Shown here in pieces: positions 24,206 through 36,400 of a DNA stretch of 64,000 nucleotides (position 1 is the stretch's first letter; every line of letters begins with the position of its first letter). The notes beneath the pieces are model-generated. The model was not told where the DNA came from. It searched no databases and saw only the letters and a list, made by a program, of their open reading frames with translations. The position numbers and the translations under genes were made by a program. This DNA is from Sphagnum magellanicum (lineage: Eukaryota; Streptophyta; Sphagnopsida; Sphagnales; Sphagnaceae), in NCBI GenBank assembly GCA_021904315.1, contig CM038912.1, positions 12,425,061 to 12,489,060 on the forward strand. The letters are read 5' to 3'.

Positions 24206-24870
24206 TCATTATAACACAAGGAAATGTGAGACAACCAAAATCATCAAATTAATTCAAAAACCACAAGATGGTTAGACCATGAAATGGATATGCTTACCCA
24301 AATAGCACAAAGTACAATGTAAATGCCACAAGCCAAATGAACTTGTGTGAAGAGAATGCACACAAATTAGAATCCTAAAACTTGTGAAAAAGAAATTTAA
24401 GTCAAACTCACTTGAACTTGTATTATTCTACAAGTGTTAAGAAGAATTAACAACTTGTAAACGTAGACGCCCTCCACTATGAAAGATTAATGCGTATCCT
24501 TTCTTGACCAAAAAGAAATATTCACCTTGTCTTTGTAAGACAAGTTTTGAATCACAGCCAAGGTGTGCAAAGGAACCTTATGTATGTTGTGACTATAGTT
24601 GTATCCAAAGATCTATCCTTTGAAAATTGTGTTTTTTGGAAATATCAAAACCTCAAATAGGTGAAATGGAAAAGATTATATAAAAATCTCTTCTTCATAA
24701 TCTGACCAGGATAGACACCTTCAAGCTACTAGAAGCCCTACCCACAAGTAAGATAAGAATCGAATTGAATATCCTTAAAGAAAGTAGTCGATTCATCTAT
24801 TGCTAGGTTTTATTGGATAAAAGAAGGACCGATAAGCATTAAAGGTTCTAGGAAATTGAACTCCTATTGC

Positions 24871-25293
24871 CTACATGATGTCAAAGCCCAAGATTTCCAC
24901 GTTAAAATGTGACCATTTTCTGAAATCTTTCACATTGACCTTTTCTTCACCTAATCCCCTCACATTGACCTTCTCTTCCCAAATGTATGTTTCTTCATCA
25001 CTAAAAGGCTCACTTATAACAAAATCTAACTCACCAAATTTCTCCAGGGAATATGGTGGAAATGGATATTGATTTGGATTTGTAAACATATCTTGTCTGT
25101 GCTCCCAATAATACCTCACATTCAAATCATCTAACTCTTGCAACCTATCCAACCTTTCAATAGTCCAATCAAATTCTTTCTTAATGCATATTGAAATATT
25201 TTCTTCATACCACTTAAGCAAACTATTCATGTGTGCGCAAAAGTCACAATAGTTTTGATGTGGTGAACCTACAAAACATGATGTAGATGACAT
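24871..25293 (-). CDS. Hypothetical 140-aa open frame, probably part of a relic
   Basis: The frame shows a Cys-His cluster near the start (YCDFCAHMNSLLKWYEENIS), a charged helical stretch (WTIERLDRLQELDDLN, YYWEHRQDMF) and an acidic tail. I do not recognise the family. It lies about 0.7 kb upstream, on the same strand, of the coiled-coil/RING-like relic and may be an exon or domain of the same element. An imperfect duplication of KVNVRG/KVNVKD occurs near the end. Confidence 0.25.
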   Translation of the reverse strand: MSSTSCFVGSPHQNYCDFCAHMNSLLKWYEENISICIKKEFDWTIERLDRLQELDDLNVRYYWEHRQDMFTNPNQYPFPPYSLEKFGELDFVISEPFSDEETYIWEEKVNVRGLGEEKVNVKDFRKWSHFNVEILGFDIM

Positions 25294-25299
25294 ACCATA

Positions 25300-26390
25300 A
25301 AAAAATGAACCAAGGTTGGAAGTGAAACAACCTTAGCATAGGCAACACAAAACAATGAAAAAAAATTACAATGAAACAACATGCGAGAAGACTAACATTG
25401 GATTCAAACCCACGCTTGGGCAGAATCCATGCATGTAGTTTGATTAGCATGTGTGATTTTTTTTTCAATAATTCAAATGAAAGGTTTAGATTTGATTTAG
25501 GGTGAAAATTTATCCTAGTTAGGATTAAGTCTAAGACTATTTATATTTCATCCTGGGTGGTACACCTTAAGAAGTTTGGACCCATGTTGCTTTAGTTTTA
25601 CCAGAGACTTACCAAGGTTTCTTTTTCATTTGGACGGAGTAACCAAATCCTCTTTTTTTGCACTATCATTGTCCCCTCATCTGGGTGGCACATTATCACT
25701 AATAGCAATGGCCAAATGAACTATAATTAAACCCCTACCATGCAAACTAGATTATGCTTTTGTGACAAATTGTTAAATGTCTTCATGAAAACAAACAAGA
25801 ACAAATGTGGGCAACAATTGGAATTTATTGCAAATGTGAATTGAAGTGAGAAGTTGAACTTGTTTTGGACAAGGTAGATTTAGGAATGCAAATTCAATCA
25901 CATGCCAATTGCTTTGAACCATTTGCCTTCAATGATTTATAACACATGTCATTGTTGGCTACAATATTAGAATCATGAAGCAAGTTTGATTTCTATACCT
26001 TTGACTTCAAGTGACAAGCATTACAATGAACATTGTTGGTTGTAAAGATGATATTACCCATCACATGACAAATTCCACTTACTTTTTTGAAATGGAGGCA
26101 CCACATGGATTGCTAGAAAGAAGGCTTATGTTTTTAAATTAAACATGTATCTTCTTTCCTTTTTTTCTTAAAAGAAAAAAATAGAGCTAAAAATAATAGC
26201 TATCTAATATTCTTTTTGTTCCTATCCAAACCAAAGAAAACATCATTAACCATACAATACTCTTTTTGCTTCAATCTAGGAAACCCAAGCATCTTCAATA
26301 TTATCTTCCAAGGTTTTTTTTTGTGATTTTCTAAAAGCAGTTTTGTGAAAAATAATATTGATAACCCACCCAATACTCTTTTTTTGAACA
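25300..26390. other. AT-rich interval without recognisable genes
   Basis: Nothing beyond short frames and homopolymer runs. 'CAATACTC' words near 26210-26370 are early members of the array that follows. Confidence 0.4.
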
Positions 26391-26399
26391 TGTAAAATA

Positions 26400-26965
26400 A
26401 TTGGGTAGTTGTTCAATACTTATTTTCACGAATGTTGGGAACTTTTGAAAAGTACTATTAGGCAATCGCCCATTATTATTTCCCTAAACTCCTTAAAAAA
26501 GGAAAAGAAACAAATAATAATAGTAAGTGGCCATTTGATATTTTTCTTTTCACATTTAAAAAAAAAGTATTGACCACCAATTTTATTTTCCTTGAACTAT
26601 CTAGAAAAGAAAATATTTAAAAATATAATATTGGTTGGTCACTTGATACTTTTTCTTGCACATTCAAAACAAAAGTACTAGGCAACCACCTAATACTATT
26701 TTCCCCAAGTTACCAAAAATAAATAAATTAAAAGGAATTTGGAATATAGTATGAGATGGTCACCCAATAATTTTTCTTTTGTTTTGTAGATATTTTCAAA
26801 TAGTCATTTGATATTATTTTTCTTTGAAATATTGAAAAAGAAAAACTAGAAAAATAGTATTGGGTGATTGCAAAATATCTTTCCCCTCAAACTATTCAAA
26901 AAAAGAAACAAGAAAAGAAAAAAGAAAATATGAAGCAACTTTCACATTTGAAAAATAATTTTTTT
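26400..26965. repeat. Diverged ~110-bp tandem array
   Basis: Units share AAGTACT(A)GGCAACC-x-CCTAATACTATTTTCC-like wording, at about 26455, 26567, 26676, 26795 and 26855. Spacing is near 110 bp with a shorter last step. The units are heavily diverged and AT-rich. Confidence 0.5.
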
Positions 26966-27269
26966 TCCCAACTAACAAGCAAGATTTGTAAGGGAAAATA
27001 AATTGTTGGCATCATTGAAAATATATGAATCACACAAAACCCAATGGGAAAAAAAAATTGACTTTGGGAAAAAAAAAATTGTTAAAAGTTGATGAAATGA
27101 AAAATATAGAGTGAAGAAAAAAATTCTAAGTGAAATTTCCACCTATGTAGTTGATGAGAATTCAACTTTTTTTGAATATGGATATGAGATAAAATATGGT
27201 GCTATCAAGAACAACTTGAAGAATGCATTATGTATAACTAAAGGGACTTTAAAATGAAGGGTCCAAGGG

Positions 27270-28430
27270 GGGAAGATCCAACAAAATGGAGCAATCCTAT
27301 TGGTTGAAAGCCATAAATTGGACCTAAGACCTTTTTAGATGAGAATCCATAACCAATTCAAGCCAATTTGAGGTGGGGAAATTCAATTGGAAAAATAAAG
27401 CTCAAATTAGACGGTATATGAGAGCTCATGGTTCGGAAAACCAAAATATAAGTTAGTGTTCAAGGTTCTCTCTTTCACGGTTTTCATTTTTTTTTCATTT
27501 GTTTTTAAAGTTGAGATTGTGCAAGAATGGAAGACATTTTGTGAATTGAGGACATTGTTGAGAACGCACCCAACACTCCATTTTTGAACACATATACTGT
27601 TGGCACGATTGGACTTATAGATCCACACAAGGTGGTTGTTTGAAGGAACACATTTTTAGCTCTTGAAAATGCACAAAATGAAAGTGTTTCAAAAATGAGG
27701 ATAAAAAGTTTTGGTCATGGAAGATTGAAATGCCCATTTTCACAAGTGGAAAGATATTTGCATCTATAAGAAGTCTCTAAACCCACTCCCCTTCCCAAGA
27801 AGAAAGCAACAAAGAAAAAAAAGGTGATTTTAATCATGATGAAAGGGGAAAATGAGAGTAAAAAAAATTGGGCAAATGGTGAAGTATTACATCTGATTAC
27901 AAAGAGAAATGGAATTTGAATTTGTCAAAAATGCAAAGAAACAAGGCAAATTCCAATTTACTCGAATCTTTAATTGTGCTTGTTTGGATAAAAAAATTTA
28001 AAAGAATTTTTTCACATCTAAATCTTTCTCCTTTTTTAGATCTGAAACTTGAATGGAGTGATACAATTTTTGAAAACAAAGTAGAAAAAACAACAATGAC
28101 TTGATGCATTGCCATAGTTAAAACTAGGACCACCAATATCTTTTGCCTATGCTCATCCATTGTGTGTATTAAGAAACGAAAAACAAGAAAAATAAAATGA
28201 GAGGAATGAAGTGGAAATAAAAAATTATAAAAAATGTCAACCTAATCCTCTCAAATGTGAATCCCACATTTTTAATTGGACCCTATACCTTTAGACACAC
28301 TCATTGTAAATTACAAAAAAATAAAATAAAAATTAATGTGAAGAAAGGTCCAATTCAAGGATTCAATTTGTCTCAAATTGATCCTTGAAATTTTGGACCA
28401 TCGTCTAAAGTGGCTCTAACTACTCTCTTT
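27270..28430. repeat. Dispersed repeat, copy 1 (direct repeat of 60340-60995)
   Basis: Shared landmarks in the same order and orientation: CCTATTGGT, GAGAGCTCATGGTT, GAATTGAGGACATTGTTGAGA, CACAAAATG-GAAGTG, CTAATCCTCTCA, CCTTTAGACACAC and GGTCCAATTCAAGG. Copy 1 is longer because about 27670-28215 has no counterpart in copy 2 and may be a later insertion. Confidence 0.7.
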
Positions 28431-29072
28431 TACACTTGACTGAACCTAAACCTTATCCATTTAAGGTACATTCATTATCTATCCACACCCTAATATACAA
28501 ACTCAAAAGGAATGAAACCCGCTCCGTGTACCCACTCAAAAGGAATCAACCTGCAATACCCACTCAAAAGGAGTTTTCTCGAATGGTTTAAGGTGGCCTA
28601 AACCCTAAACCCTTCTCATGATGGCCCTATTCCACCACGTATAATTGCAAAAACTTTGCAAGGTCTTTGGAGTATCTGTGGGCTTCTTAATATGTCAGTC
28701 AGATGGTTGTGGTCACTCCATTCATTGTGCACATGTATGAATGTAACAAACCAATGCAGACATGCTAGTGTATTCTGAGGGATCACTGCAGCAAAAACAT
28801 TTGTCATTCCTTCAAATTTCATGCATCGCAAGAAATTTCTTCCCACATCAAACAAACATGCTACCACCTCCTTTTGAGGATTTAAAGGGACTCCACATGT
28901 GAGTCATCCACATGTCTTTTTGACTCTGTTCAAGGTCCTCATAGTCCAGTCTTTTAGGCTTCTTGCCAAGGCATTTCCTTGAGGTTCCCTGTGAGAAATG
29001 CCCCTTTCTGTAATTTGTGACCAGGCTAGCTTAAAACCTGTCCACTGGAAGCAACCTGTGGCTGATACCTAG
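28431..29072. other. 3' flank of the amidotransferase-like gene
   Basis: Contains an imperfectly repeated CCCACTCAAAAGGA word near 28500-28575. A 3' UTR for the minus-strand gene is expected here, but no clear poly(A) signal could be placed. Confidence 0.4.
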
Positions 29073-31499
29073 CTAAAAATTAGACTGTCGCTTTTGCTCT
29101 AAAACACTGGAAGCAACATCCACCATCATTTTGTAGAAGTCAAGTGTTTCCTGCACCTCATGCATGTGCATACCCTCCAGCATGGTTCTGGCAAAGCTTT
29201 GTTTGTGTTTGTTCGTTTCCAACTTCTCAAGAAAAATTGATGAGTTTCGAACAGTTGCACCCATCTGGTTGAGCCGCTTCACCTGGTGCTTATTAAGAGG
29301 CATAGTTGACTGCACAAAAATATGAGATCCAATCAGAAAGAGTCATGGAATTCAGTACTGGTAGTAACCACTCAGATGTGCCCATGAAGCAGTGGAAGTA
29401 ATAAGAGAAAAATCCACCTGAAGAAACTCAGCACCAACTTCAAGTTCTCGTTGGTTTGCAGAAGCTTCCTGCAAAGCTTGAATAGCACTGTTACCGTTGT
29501 GAACTGAACTGGCTTTCCGTTGTTCTTCATATAGTAGCTTAGCTTTAGAAAAACTGTGCATTAATTGCTGCCGCTGCTTTTCCATCCATGGTGTAAACTC
29601 CTCCTTTTGCTTTGCTTGAATCTCTTTCCCTGAACCTAACAGTTTCTTTTGGTAAGCTACAACCGCCTTCACAAATTCCTGAGAAACATAACAACCACAC
29701 CTTCAAAACCTCCCCACTTTCACATTTGGTCAGTGCAAGAGCTAGGAACTTTGGCATGTTGGGATAGACTCAATGTAGATAGACAATAATTATCAGCATA
29801 CTTCAATTCAACTGAGGTTTTCCTGTCAGTTATAAAAGTGCCAGATGAAAACTGCTTCAATAGTGCTAACCTTCTCTGGTGTTAAAGCCATATGAAGCAG
29901 CAGAGATGTACCTGGTAAGCACGAGGGCATCCAGGATAGTCAAAGACAGTGTCAGAGGCAGAATTAGAAGCAGCCAAGTCCTGTTGATGGCGCATTCGTT
30001 CAGGATGAAATTGCAGGCCGACAATGAATTTGCCCTCATCAGGATTATAAACATCAGGATCATAAAATCCTTCCACTAGACTGTCTGCTGCATATGCCAT
30101 TGGCTTGAACCTTGCCGCCAGTCTCTTCACCCCCTGTAGTCATTGAGATTGGATGAATAAATCCAGACAAATGACCTGAGCTGTTTAGCATACATACCTC
30201 ATAGAAAGCCATCTTGCAACAACAATATGTGGGCTTACTTGGTGGTGATAACTGTTGACAAAGAGCTCCATATTCGATTCCAGGGATTGATTGAACCAGT
30301 CATGAAGAGGGGACCCTTCTACAATGGACACAGAGTGTCGATGGCCATCATAGTTTCCATAATTGATGTGCTGCACTTCAACCCCAACTTTTCTGGAAAG
30401 CTCCCTTTCCACGTCCTGCACAGAGAAAATGAACACTTATCCTCTTGCCCTTCTTCAGTTAGCAATCTACACTGTCAGCATAAATCAGCAGGAATAAGCA
30501 CAGAGACAGTGTTTCTGTGAAGTTGAAACATTTTTAGTTTGCACTCTCCTCTAACACTGAAGGACCTATTTAAACAATAGAGGGTACCATCATACAAAGT
30601 TTTACCTGGTACAATGATCCTCCGCACGCAACATTGAGAACCTGTGAGCCTCTGCAGATGCCAAGGTAAGGAATGTTGCGCTCCAAGCAGCGTCTTGCGA
30701 GCTGCACAGAAAAGGAGCAGAAAGAGGACATCATGAGAGACAACCAGGGCTTCGGTTTCTAGTAAAGAGTATTTTGTAGTGTGCCTGGTTGGTGAGAGAG
30801 TTCAGTCTGGAATTGGAGTGTATTACACAAACCTGCAATTCAATTGAGTCTTTGTCTTTATCGATTGACGTATTGCTGCTGTGTGCCGCTTTGATCTCTT
30901 CAAGGTCTTGCTCAGTGAGAGAAGAGATATCACTTTCATACAGTGTGGGGTCGACATCCTCGCCCTCACACAGCAACACACCATGGATGGGTTCGAAGCT
31001 GTCCAGAAGTGAATGCACACCTGAGACCCGTGGCACAATCACTGGCACCGCTCCATAGCTCACAATCAAATCCAGGTGATACTCTCCTGTTTGACCCATC
31101 CCCATCACCACAAGCACATGGTTATTTAGAATATTGGTTCATGCTGTCTCCATGATACATATATCTCCTGAATGTTTGAGAGACTTTCTTACCATATCTA
31201 CATAAACTTATGACCTTCTGGTTTTGCTTATGGATTTCCCAGGCTTCTTTCATCCAGCAGAACTACTTCTCATGCAAAAGTCGTGTAATCGGGATCAGTC
31301 TTGACTACGCAACATCGATAGCCCAGGGCTCTGAAGAAATATCAGCAGAAAGATAGAGAGAGAGAGAGACACACACACACACACTCACTAACTCACCTAC
31401 AAAATTCACGAACTTATTCTTGCGCACAGTGCGACTGGAGACGATGAGCACCCGAGGCAGAACCGACGAGAGCTCTGCTACCGCACCCCCTCCTACCAT
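29073..31499 (-). CDS. PuuD/GAT1_2.1-like class I glutamine amidotransferase
   Basis: Seven exons with GT-AG introns: 31499-31397, 31086-30833, 30701-30606, 30415-30239, 30133-29912, 29678-29418 and 29309-29073, giving 449 aa. The first intron is phase 1, all others phase 0. The protein starts [19 protein letters not shown] and matches plant proteins of the Arabidopsis GAT1_2.1 type (peptidase C26/gamma-glutamyl hydrolase-like fold). The nucleophile elbow [10 protein letters not shown] (Cys near residue 135) and the FHPE motif (His 253, Glu 255) are present, so the triad is complete. Residues about 285-449 form a charged, helix-rich extension found in the plant family and absent from bacterial PuuD. 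Bacterial relatives hydrolyse gamma-glutamyl bonds; the plant member is linked to nitrogen status and glutamine handling, but its exact substrate is not settled. Predicted to be cytosolic. The ATG at 31499 is the first in frame after an upstream stop. Confidence 0.9.
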
Positions 31500-31535
31500 T
31501 TCCCTCCACACAAACCCAAGAGCGTTTCCAAGAAT

Positions 31536-31841
31536 TCAAGTGAAAAGCTTCAAGAAATTCCTCCCTGCTGGATTTTCTATCTGAGAAAAGCCGCTGGAAC
31601 AAAATCGTTGTGAAAGAGAAAATGTCGACGTCAAGAACCAGAAGAGATATGATATTCCTACTCCCGCTCCTGCTGCTGATGCAACTGGTCCTATCTTGAA
31701 CGGACAGAAAGGCGATGGCATGCAAAGCAGCAAAAAGCAAAAGGGGTGAAAAATAGCGGCGAATCGATTCAGTCCATAACGGGGAGCGATAAACGTGCGG
31801 AATGAATGGTGCAGCTGCGGTCCCCTATTTTTCTTCAGCAT
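31536..31841 (-). other. Upstream open reading frame in the amidotransferase leader
   Basis: An ATG at 31841 opens a 101-codon frame that ends 37 bp upstream of the main ATG, in the same register. It has two hydrophobic stretches (FCFLLLCM and GISYLFWFLTSTF) and no known domain. If transcription starts upstream of 31841, it would precede the main frame and could limit its translation. A TATATA at 31979-31984 (minus strand) would fit such a start. Confidence 0.35.
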
Positions 31842-31978
31842 ATATTATCACCTAACGAACGCCTTCCTCTTTCTGTCCCTTCTGTCTTTCGTCACCACAT
31901 CCAATATACTCATCCATATCTTCATCCACTCTTAGGGCTCTCTTGCTTTGTTTTTCGTCGGGCCTGCAGTGAATAGGT

Positions 31979-31984
31979 ATATAA
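31979..31984 (-). promoter_or_regulatory. Possible TATA element of the amidotransferase gene
   Basis: The minus strand reads GTTATATACC, about 480 bp upstream of the start codon and just downstream of a (TC)n tract. Assigned by position only. Confidence 0.3.
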
Positions 31985-32027
31985 CGAAGAATATGTGTGC
32001 GCGTGCGGGCACACTGTTGATGATGAG

Positions 32028-32055
32028 CGAGAGAGAGAGAGAGAGAGAGAGAGAG
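32028..32055. repeat. (GA)n microsatellite in the promoter region
   Basis: About 14 GA units. On the gene's strand this is (TC)n. Another (GA)n(CA)n run is in intron 1 at about 31352-31383. Confidence 0.9.
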
Positions 32056-32059
32056 TTGG

Positions 32060-33420
32060 GCCTACCTTTGTGGTGGAACTTTTTTTTTTTCAAGAACTGA
32101 ATTTAAGATTTCCGTCAACTCAACATTATTCATATATCCAAATCAATGATGTCATCACAGAGTGTCTGAGGGGTTTGCTATTTAGTGAGTGCAACATTGC
32201 CAGAACGACAAAAGCTATCTTTCAGCCTATCAATGTTGACTAGTATTTATGAGTGACTTATCACCACTCCTGGGCAGGTCTCTAGTTTGTCAATTATTTT
32301 TGAATTTCGAAAGATCTAATAAAATGGAGGTAAGTTTCAGATAAATCTAAGGTAAGCGAGAGACAGTCAAATAGGGCAGATTCAGGCTGGAGAACGACAC
32401 GAAAATATCACAAAAAGAAGAAGAAGAAGGTGCCAATGCTTTACATTGCATATGAGACACTCCAAATAATACTAGAGAGATCAACCCTGAAGGGCAGGTC
32501 CAAAAACCTCATTTTTGTCTACCCATGAAAAAAAAACCATATTATGGCTGACCGCACAAATAATTTTGGGTTCATGGACAATTTTATGGGCAGCCCATAC
32601 TACCATATTCCTGTAACGACATGTCTCCGCGTTACATAGGGATGACATCATCCGGTTGCATAGCCGGCTGTCAGTCTACTAACTAAATAGCTAATCCCAG
32701 TATGCTGACTCGGACTTAAATTGGGTGAAGCTCAACCTCTGACACGCGCACAGTTCGCCACACTTGCACTTACCCCGAAACCGGTACCGAAAGCGTCCAG
32801 GTGCACCTCTCCTACTCATGGTGCTAGTCTAACTATCCACTCAGATTATGTTTTAGCCACACTGTAATTTGTGTGCGGTGGAAAACGACAAGAAGCCAAG
32901 GGAGGTTCAAATATTGTTGTGCAATTAGTTGTGTATAACCTGCATAATTCCAATGCATAACCATAAGATACTTTCTATTTTGAGGTCCTTCTGTCACATA
33001 ATCCAGGCACAAGATCACATCCAGCAAGCAAATCTCTGAAGATTGGGTCCATTTGAGCCACTCTCTGAATTTGGAGCCAGCCAGATTCTGTACCAAGTGA
33101 GACCCAAAATGGTACTTTTCCAGTGTCCATAAAATGTCTTTCCTTTCCCCCCATTGCATTGACAACACCTTGGCATCAATCACAATAAAGAAAATTAAAT
33201 AGAATGTACTTGTAGCTTTTCATTGAGTTAGAGTACAACTCTTGGATGGATCAACACTGTTTTTGCAAATTTTGGAAGTTGGATCTCTCACCCAAACGTC
33301 CTAAATGCATAAATCAACATAAATAAGCAGTAGTGTAGGGGTGCTTTGAAACACACAACTGCACAATGATGATGATGATGATGATGATGTTTACAATGTG
33401 GTTTTGTATATATATACAAG
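32060..33420. other. Intergenic DNA between the amidotransferase and coiled-coil genes
   Basis: Contains (AGA)n near 32415-32430, a GC-richer stretch at 32640-32830 that may be a short interspersed repeat, and a (GAT)8 run at 33366-33389. A 116-codon frame at 32833-33183 (minus) has no recognisable motif and is not called as a gene. Confidence 0.4.
33366..33389. repeat. (GAT)n microsatellite
   Basis: Eight ATG/GAT units in the 3' flank of the coiled-coil gene. Confidence 0.9.
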
Positions 33421-33426
33421 GCAAGG

Positions 33427-36400
33427 CTATGTTGGATGAAGGGAGCCCTCCATGGGATCCATGAATCTATTGAGCCAAACTAGTAAGCTTAACCAGAGTA
33501 ACAAAGCTTGAACAATTGTCCACAACATGAACTGCAATGCCTCGTCCTTGCAAATGACAACACTCTCAATGCTTTGAGCAACATCACATATCACCTCCAA
33601 ATCCTGGATCTGTCAGCAAGAAGCACCTTCCCAACTTGGTCAGATGATTAACTAAAGAATCACAACTGAAATCAATCACAGAATCCTTAAAATCCTTAAT
33701 TCCATATGAATTAACAGTCTACCTGAGACATGTATACTGATCCTGCTGCACAAGTTGCCTTCTTGGCATCATAGAGTCAGTGCTGTTGTCCACCAGTGAT
33801 CACACATAGAAGCTGGCAACATACTGATTATCGGTTTAGCTCGATTCACTATCTTTCAGGTCTGTGTGATTCATACATGAGGCAATCTACCTTACCTACT
33901 GTCAAAACCTTTTAACATTAAGCAACAATGAATCAGGCAGGGTTCAAAAATTTCAGCACCTGATCATTCAGTGTGTTGACCCTCTTTTCAGCAGCACGTT
34001 GAAGCTTCTCTGCCTCTTCCACTTGATTTTGAAGTAAAACCTGCTGATGTTCAAGAATCAAAGAAACTTTCTCTGTCTCCTCTGACCATGGCATTACTGA
34101 CACAGGCAATGCCTCTCGCAGGGCTTCTTGCTGGGCTTCATTTTGGACCCATTCCTTGTAATCTATATCTAGTCTCTGATCCAGCTCCTCCTGTAACTTC
34201 TGTTGCCTCTGTATGTCATTTGCCAATTCATCAATTGGCCCAATTAGACCCCTAAGTTTTTCTGCTTGGTTTTTGGAGCATCCGATGTCCTCAGATAATT
34301 TTGCTTTATTCATACTTCTGGAAGAAGCACCTGCATCCTCATAATCAGGTGACATCCCATCCAATTTGTCACCAGCATCTCTGCTTTGAGACAGGGCATG
34401 ATCCTGTAACAATTTCTTTCCACCCTTGGAAACCTCACTTTCAGGCAGCATTTCACTGGCACTGGTGTAAGGCAGATCACAAAACCCTTTAAACTCAGCT
34501 TTGGGCCTCTCTGTTAACAAGTCTGTTCTGTACTCAATTTTGAATGGAATCTCTTCCAATTTTCCATCTTCATAACAGATCTGAGGCAACCCACCATCCT
34601 GAGGTAACAGCATTTGAACTTTGTCATTGAAGGAGTCTTCCAGTGTCACATCAAACTCTATCCCCATTTTGTTGACCTTTTCATCTGTTGTCCCTGACTC
34701 ATGTATGACATGCTCATGCAACATAAACTCCTCATCCTCTTCTTGCAGAAAGAAATTTGGTTCCTGTATTTCAGATGCAATCTCTTTGAGCAGATCATCT
34801 GCATTGCCATGCTCCTGCAGTGTATTTTGTTGTCCCATCTCAGATGGCAATTCTGAATTGTCATTATCATTCTCTGTAAGTTTGTGTGATTCAGAAACCT
34901 CTGGTGTAGGATTTGCATTCACATCAGGAGAGGTTTTACCCAGATCACTGACATCATGAACTTGAGATGACTCGTGCTCCTGCAGGGAAATGCTTTCTTC
35001 CCTCTTGGATGAAATTGTTTCTATTTCATCTTTGTTTGGAGGCAACTCTGACATATCCACAGGGAATGTCTCACCGTCATTAGCATTACCTTCAAATATC
35101 TCCTCCACTGCAAAATTTTCTTCATCAGCAACTTGCAAAAACTCATGCTCAATGCTTTGATTCCAATCCCTGTCAGATAAAATCTCCTTTCCTTCTTCAT
35201 CCTGATTTCTATGTGGAGGCAATGCTAAGATATCTGGAGGAAATGTTTTGTCCATATTATGAACAGTGCCATCCAGTAGTTCATCTCTATTGCCAGCTTC
35301 AGGCTCCTGCAGGGAAATGTTTTGATCTGTATCAGATGCAATCCCCTTTCCTTCTTCATCCTGACTTCTATGTGGAGGCAATGCTAAGATATCTGGAGGA
35401 ATTACCCCATCCATATCATGAACAGTACCTTCCAGTAATCTATCCCAATTGCCAGCTTCAGGCTCCTGCAGGGAAATACTTTGATCCATTGCAGATGAAA
35501 TTTCCCCTCTTTCATTCTGATTTCTCAATTGAGGCAATTCTGACATATCTATACAACACATCTCATCCTTCTCATGAGCAGTACCTCTAACTAGTTCATC
35601 TATATTGCCAGCTTCTGGCAACTGGTTCTCCTGCAGTAAGAGTGTTGAATCCCTGCTGTCTGAAGGCTCCACATTTTTATCCATTTTCCAGAATAGAGGT
35701 AACTCAGAATTGTCCACTGAATCTTTTCCATCCATATCAGGAGAGGATTCGTTGATTCTTTTCTCCTCATTGGCAATTTGAGGGTTTTTGGGTGGAACAA
35801 TTTCTCTACTCTCAAATGCAATGCCTCTCAGTTTATCAACTGCACTGCCAGATTTTGCTAACTCAAAATCCTGCATTAGAACATTTCCATCCATTGGTGA
35901 TGCAGAGTATGGTTCAGCCATTTCAGGAACAAACTGCTCCAAATTTGAGGGGTCATTGCTTGCTTGATATTCCTCTTCTTGAGAACCCCAAGTCCATTCA
36001 TTGTCATACTCTTCAGTTTCTCCTGCAATTGAATCCTTCACATCTGAAATTTCTGCCAATGCATGCACAAGAAGGGTAAGAAAACTTTTCTTGTACAGCC
36101 ATATCTTGATCAGAAAGTCTAATCCTAAACACTAATCCTCTAACTTAATTCCAAACCCACTACCCTCCTCTGCTTAAAGGTTTCCATCAGCTCTTGGAAT
36201 GCTAAAATGGAGGATTCCTCTCATCATAAAACAGTTCTTTGTGGAAACCTATGTCTTTACAATCATCTGGTCTCATTGGAAATTCTGTTTGAGCTGGTGC
36301 AACAAGATGTATCTTGTTCCAAGAATATCAAATCTGATATGTATCTATGACTCTCTCATTTCAACCTTCTGAATGATAGTCACATTCTGCCTGATCCATC

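Noticed and set aside
26200..27060. Possible small gene on the minus strand at 26200-26391
   Set aside because: The frame is lysine/leucine-rich because of A/T runs and belongs to the diverged 110-bp array.
32833..33183. 116-codon minus-strand frame between the amidotransferase and coiled-coil genes
   Set aside because: No recognised motif, no splice or promoter context, and composition like the surrounding repeats; treated as chance.
35213..35590. 125-codon plus-strand frame
   Set aside because: It is the antisense shadow of the in-frame 53-residue repeats in the coiled-coil gene.
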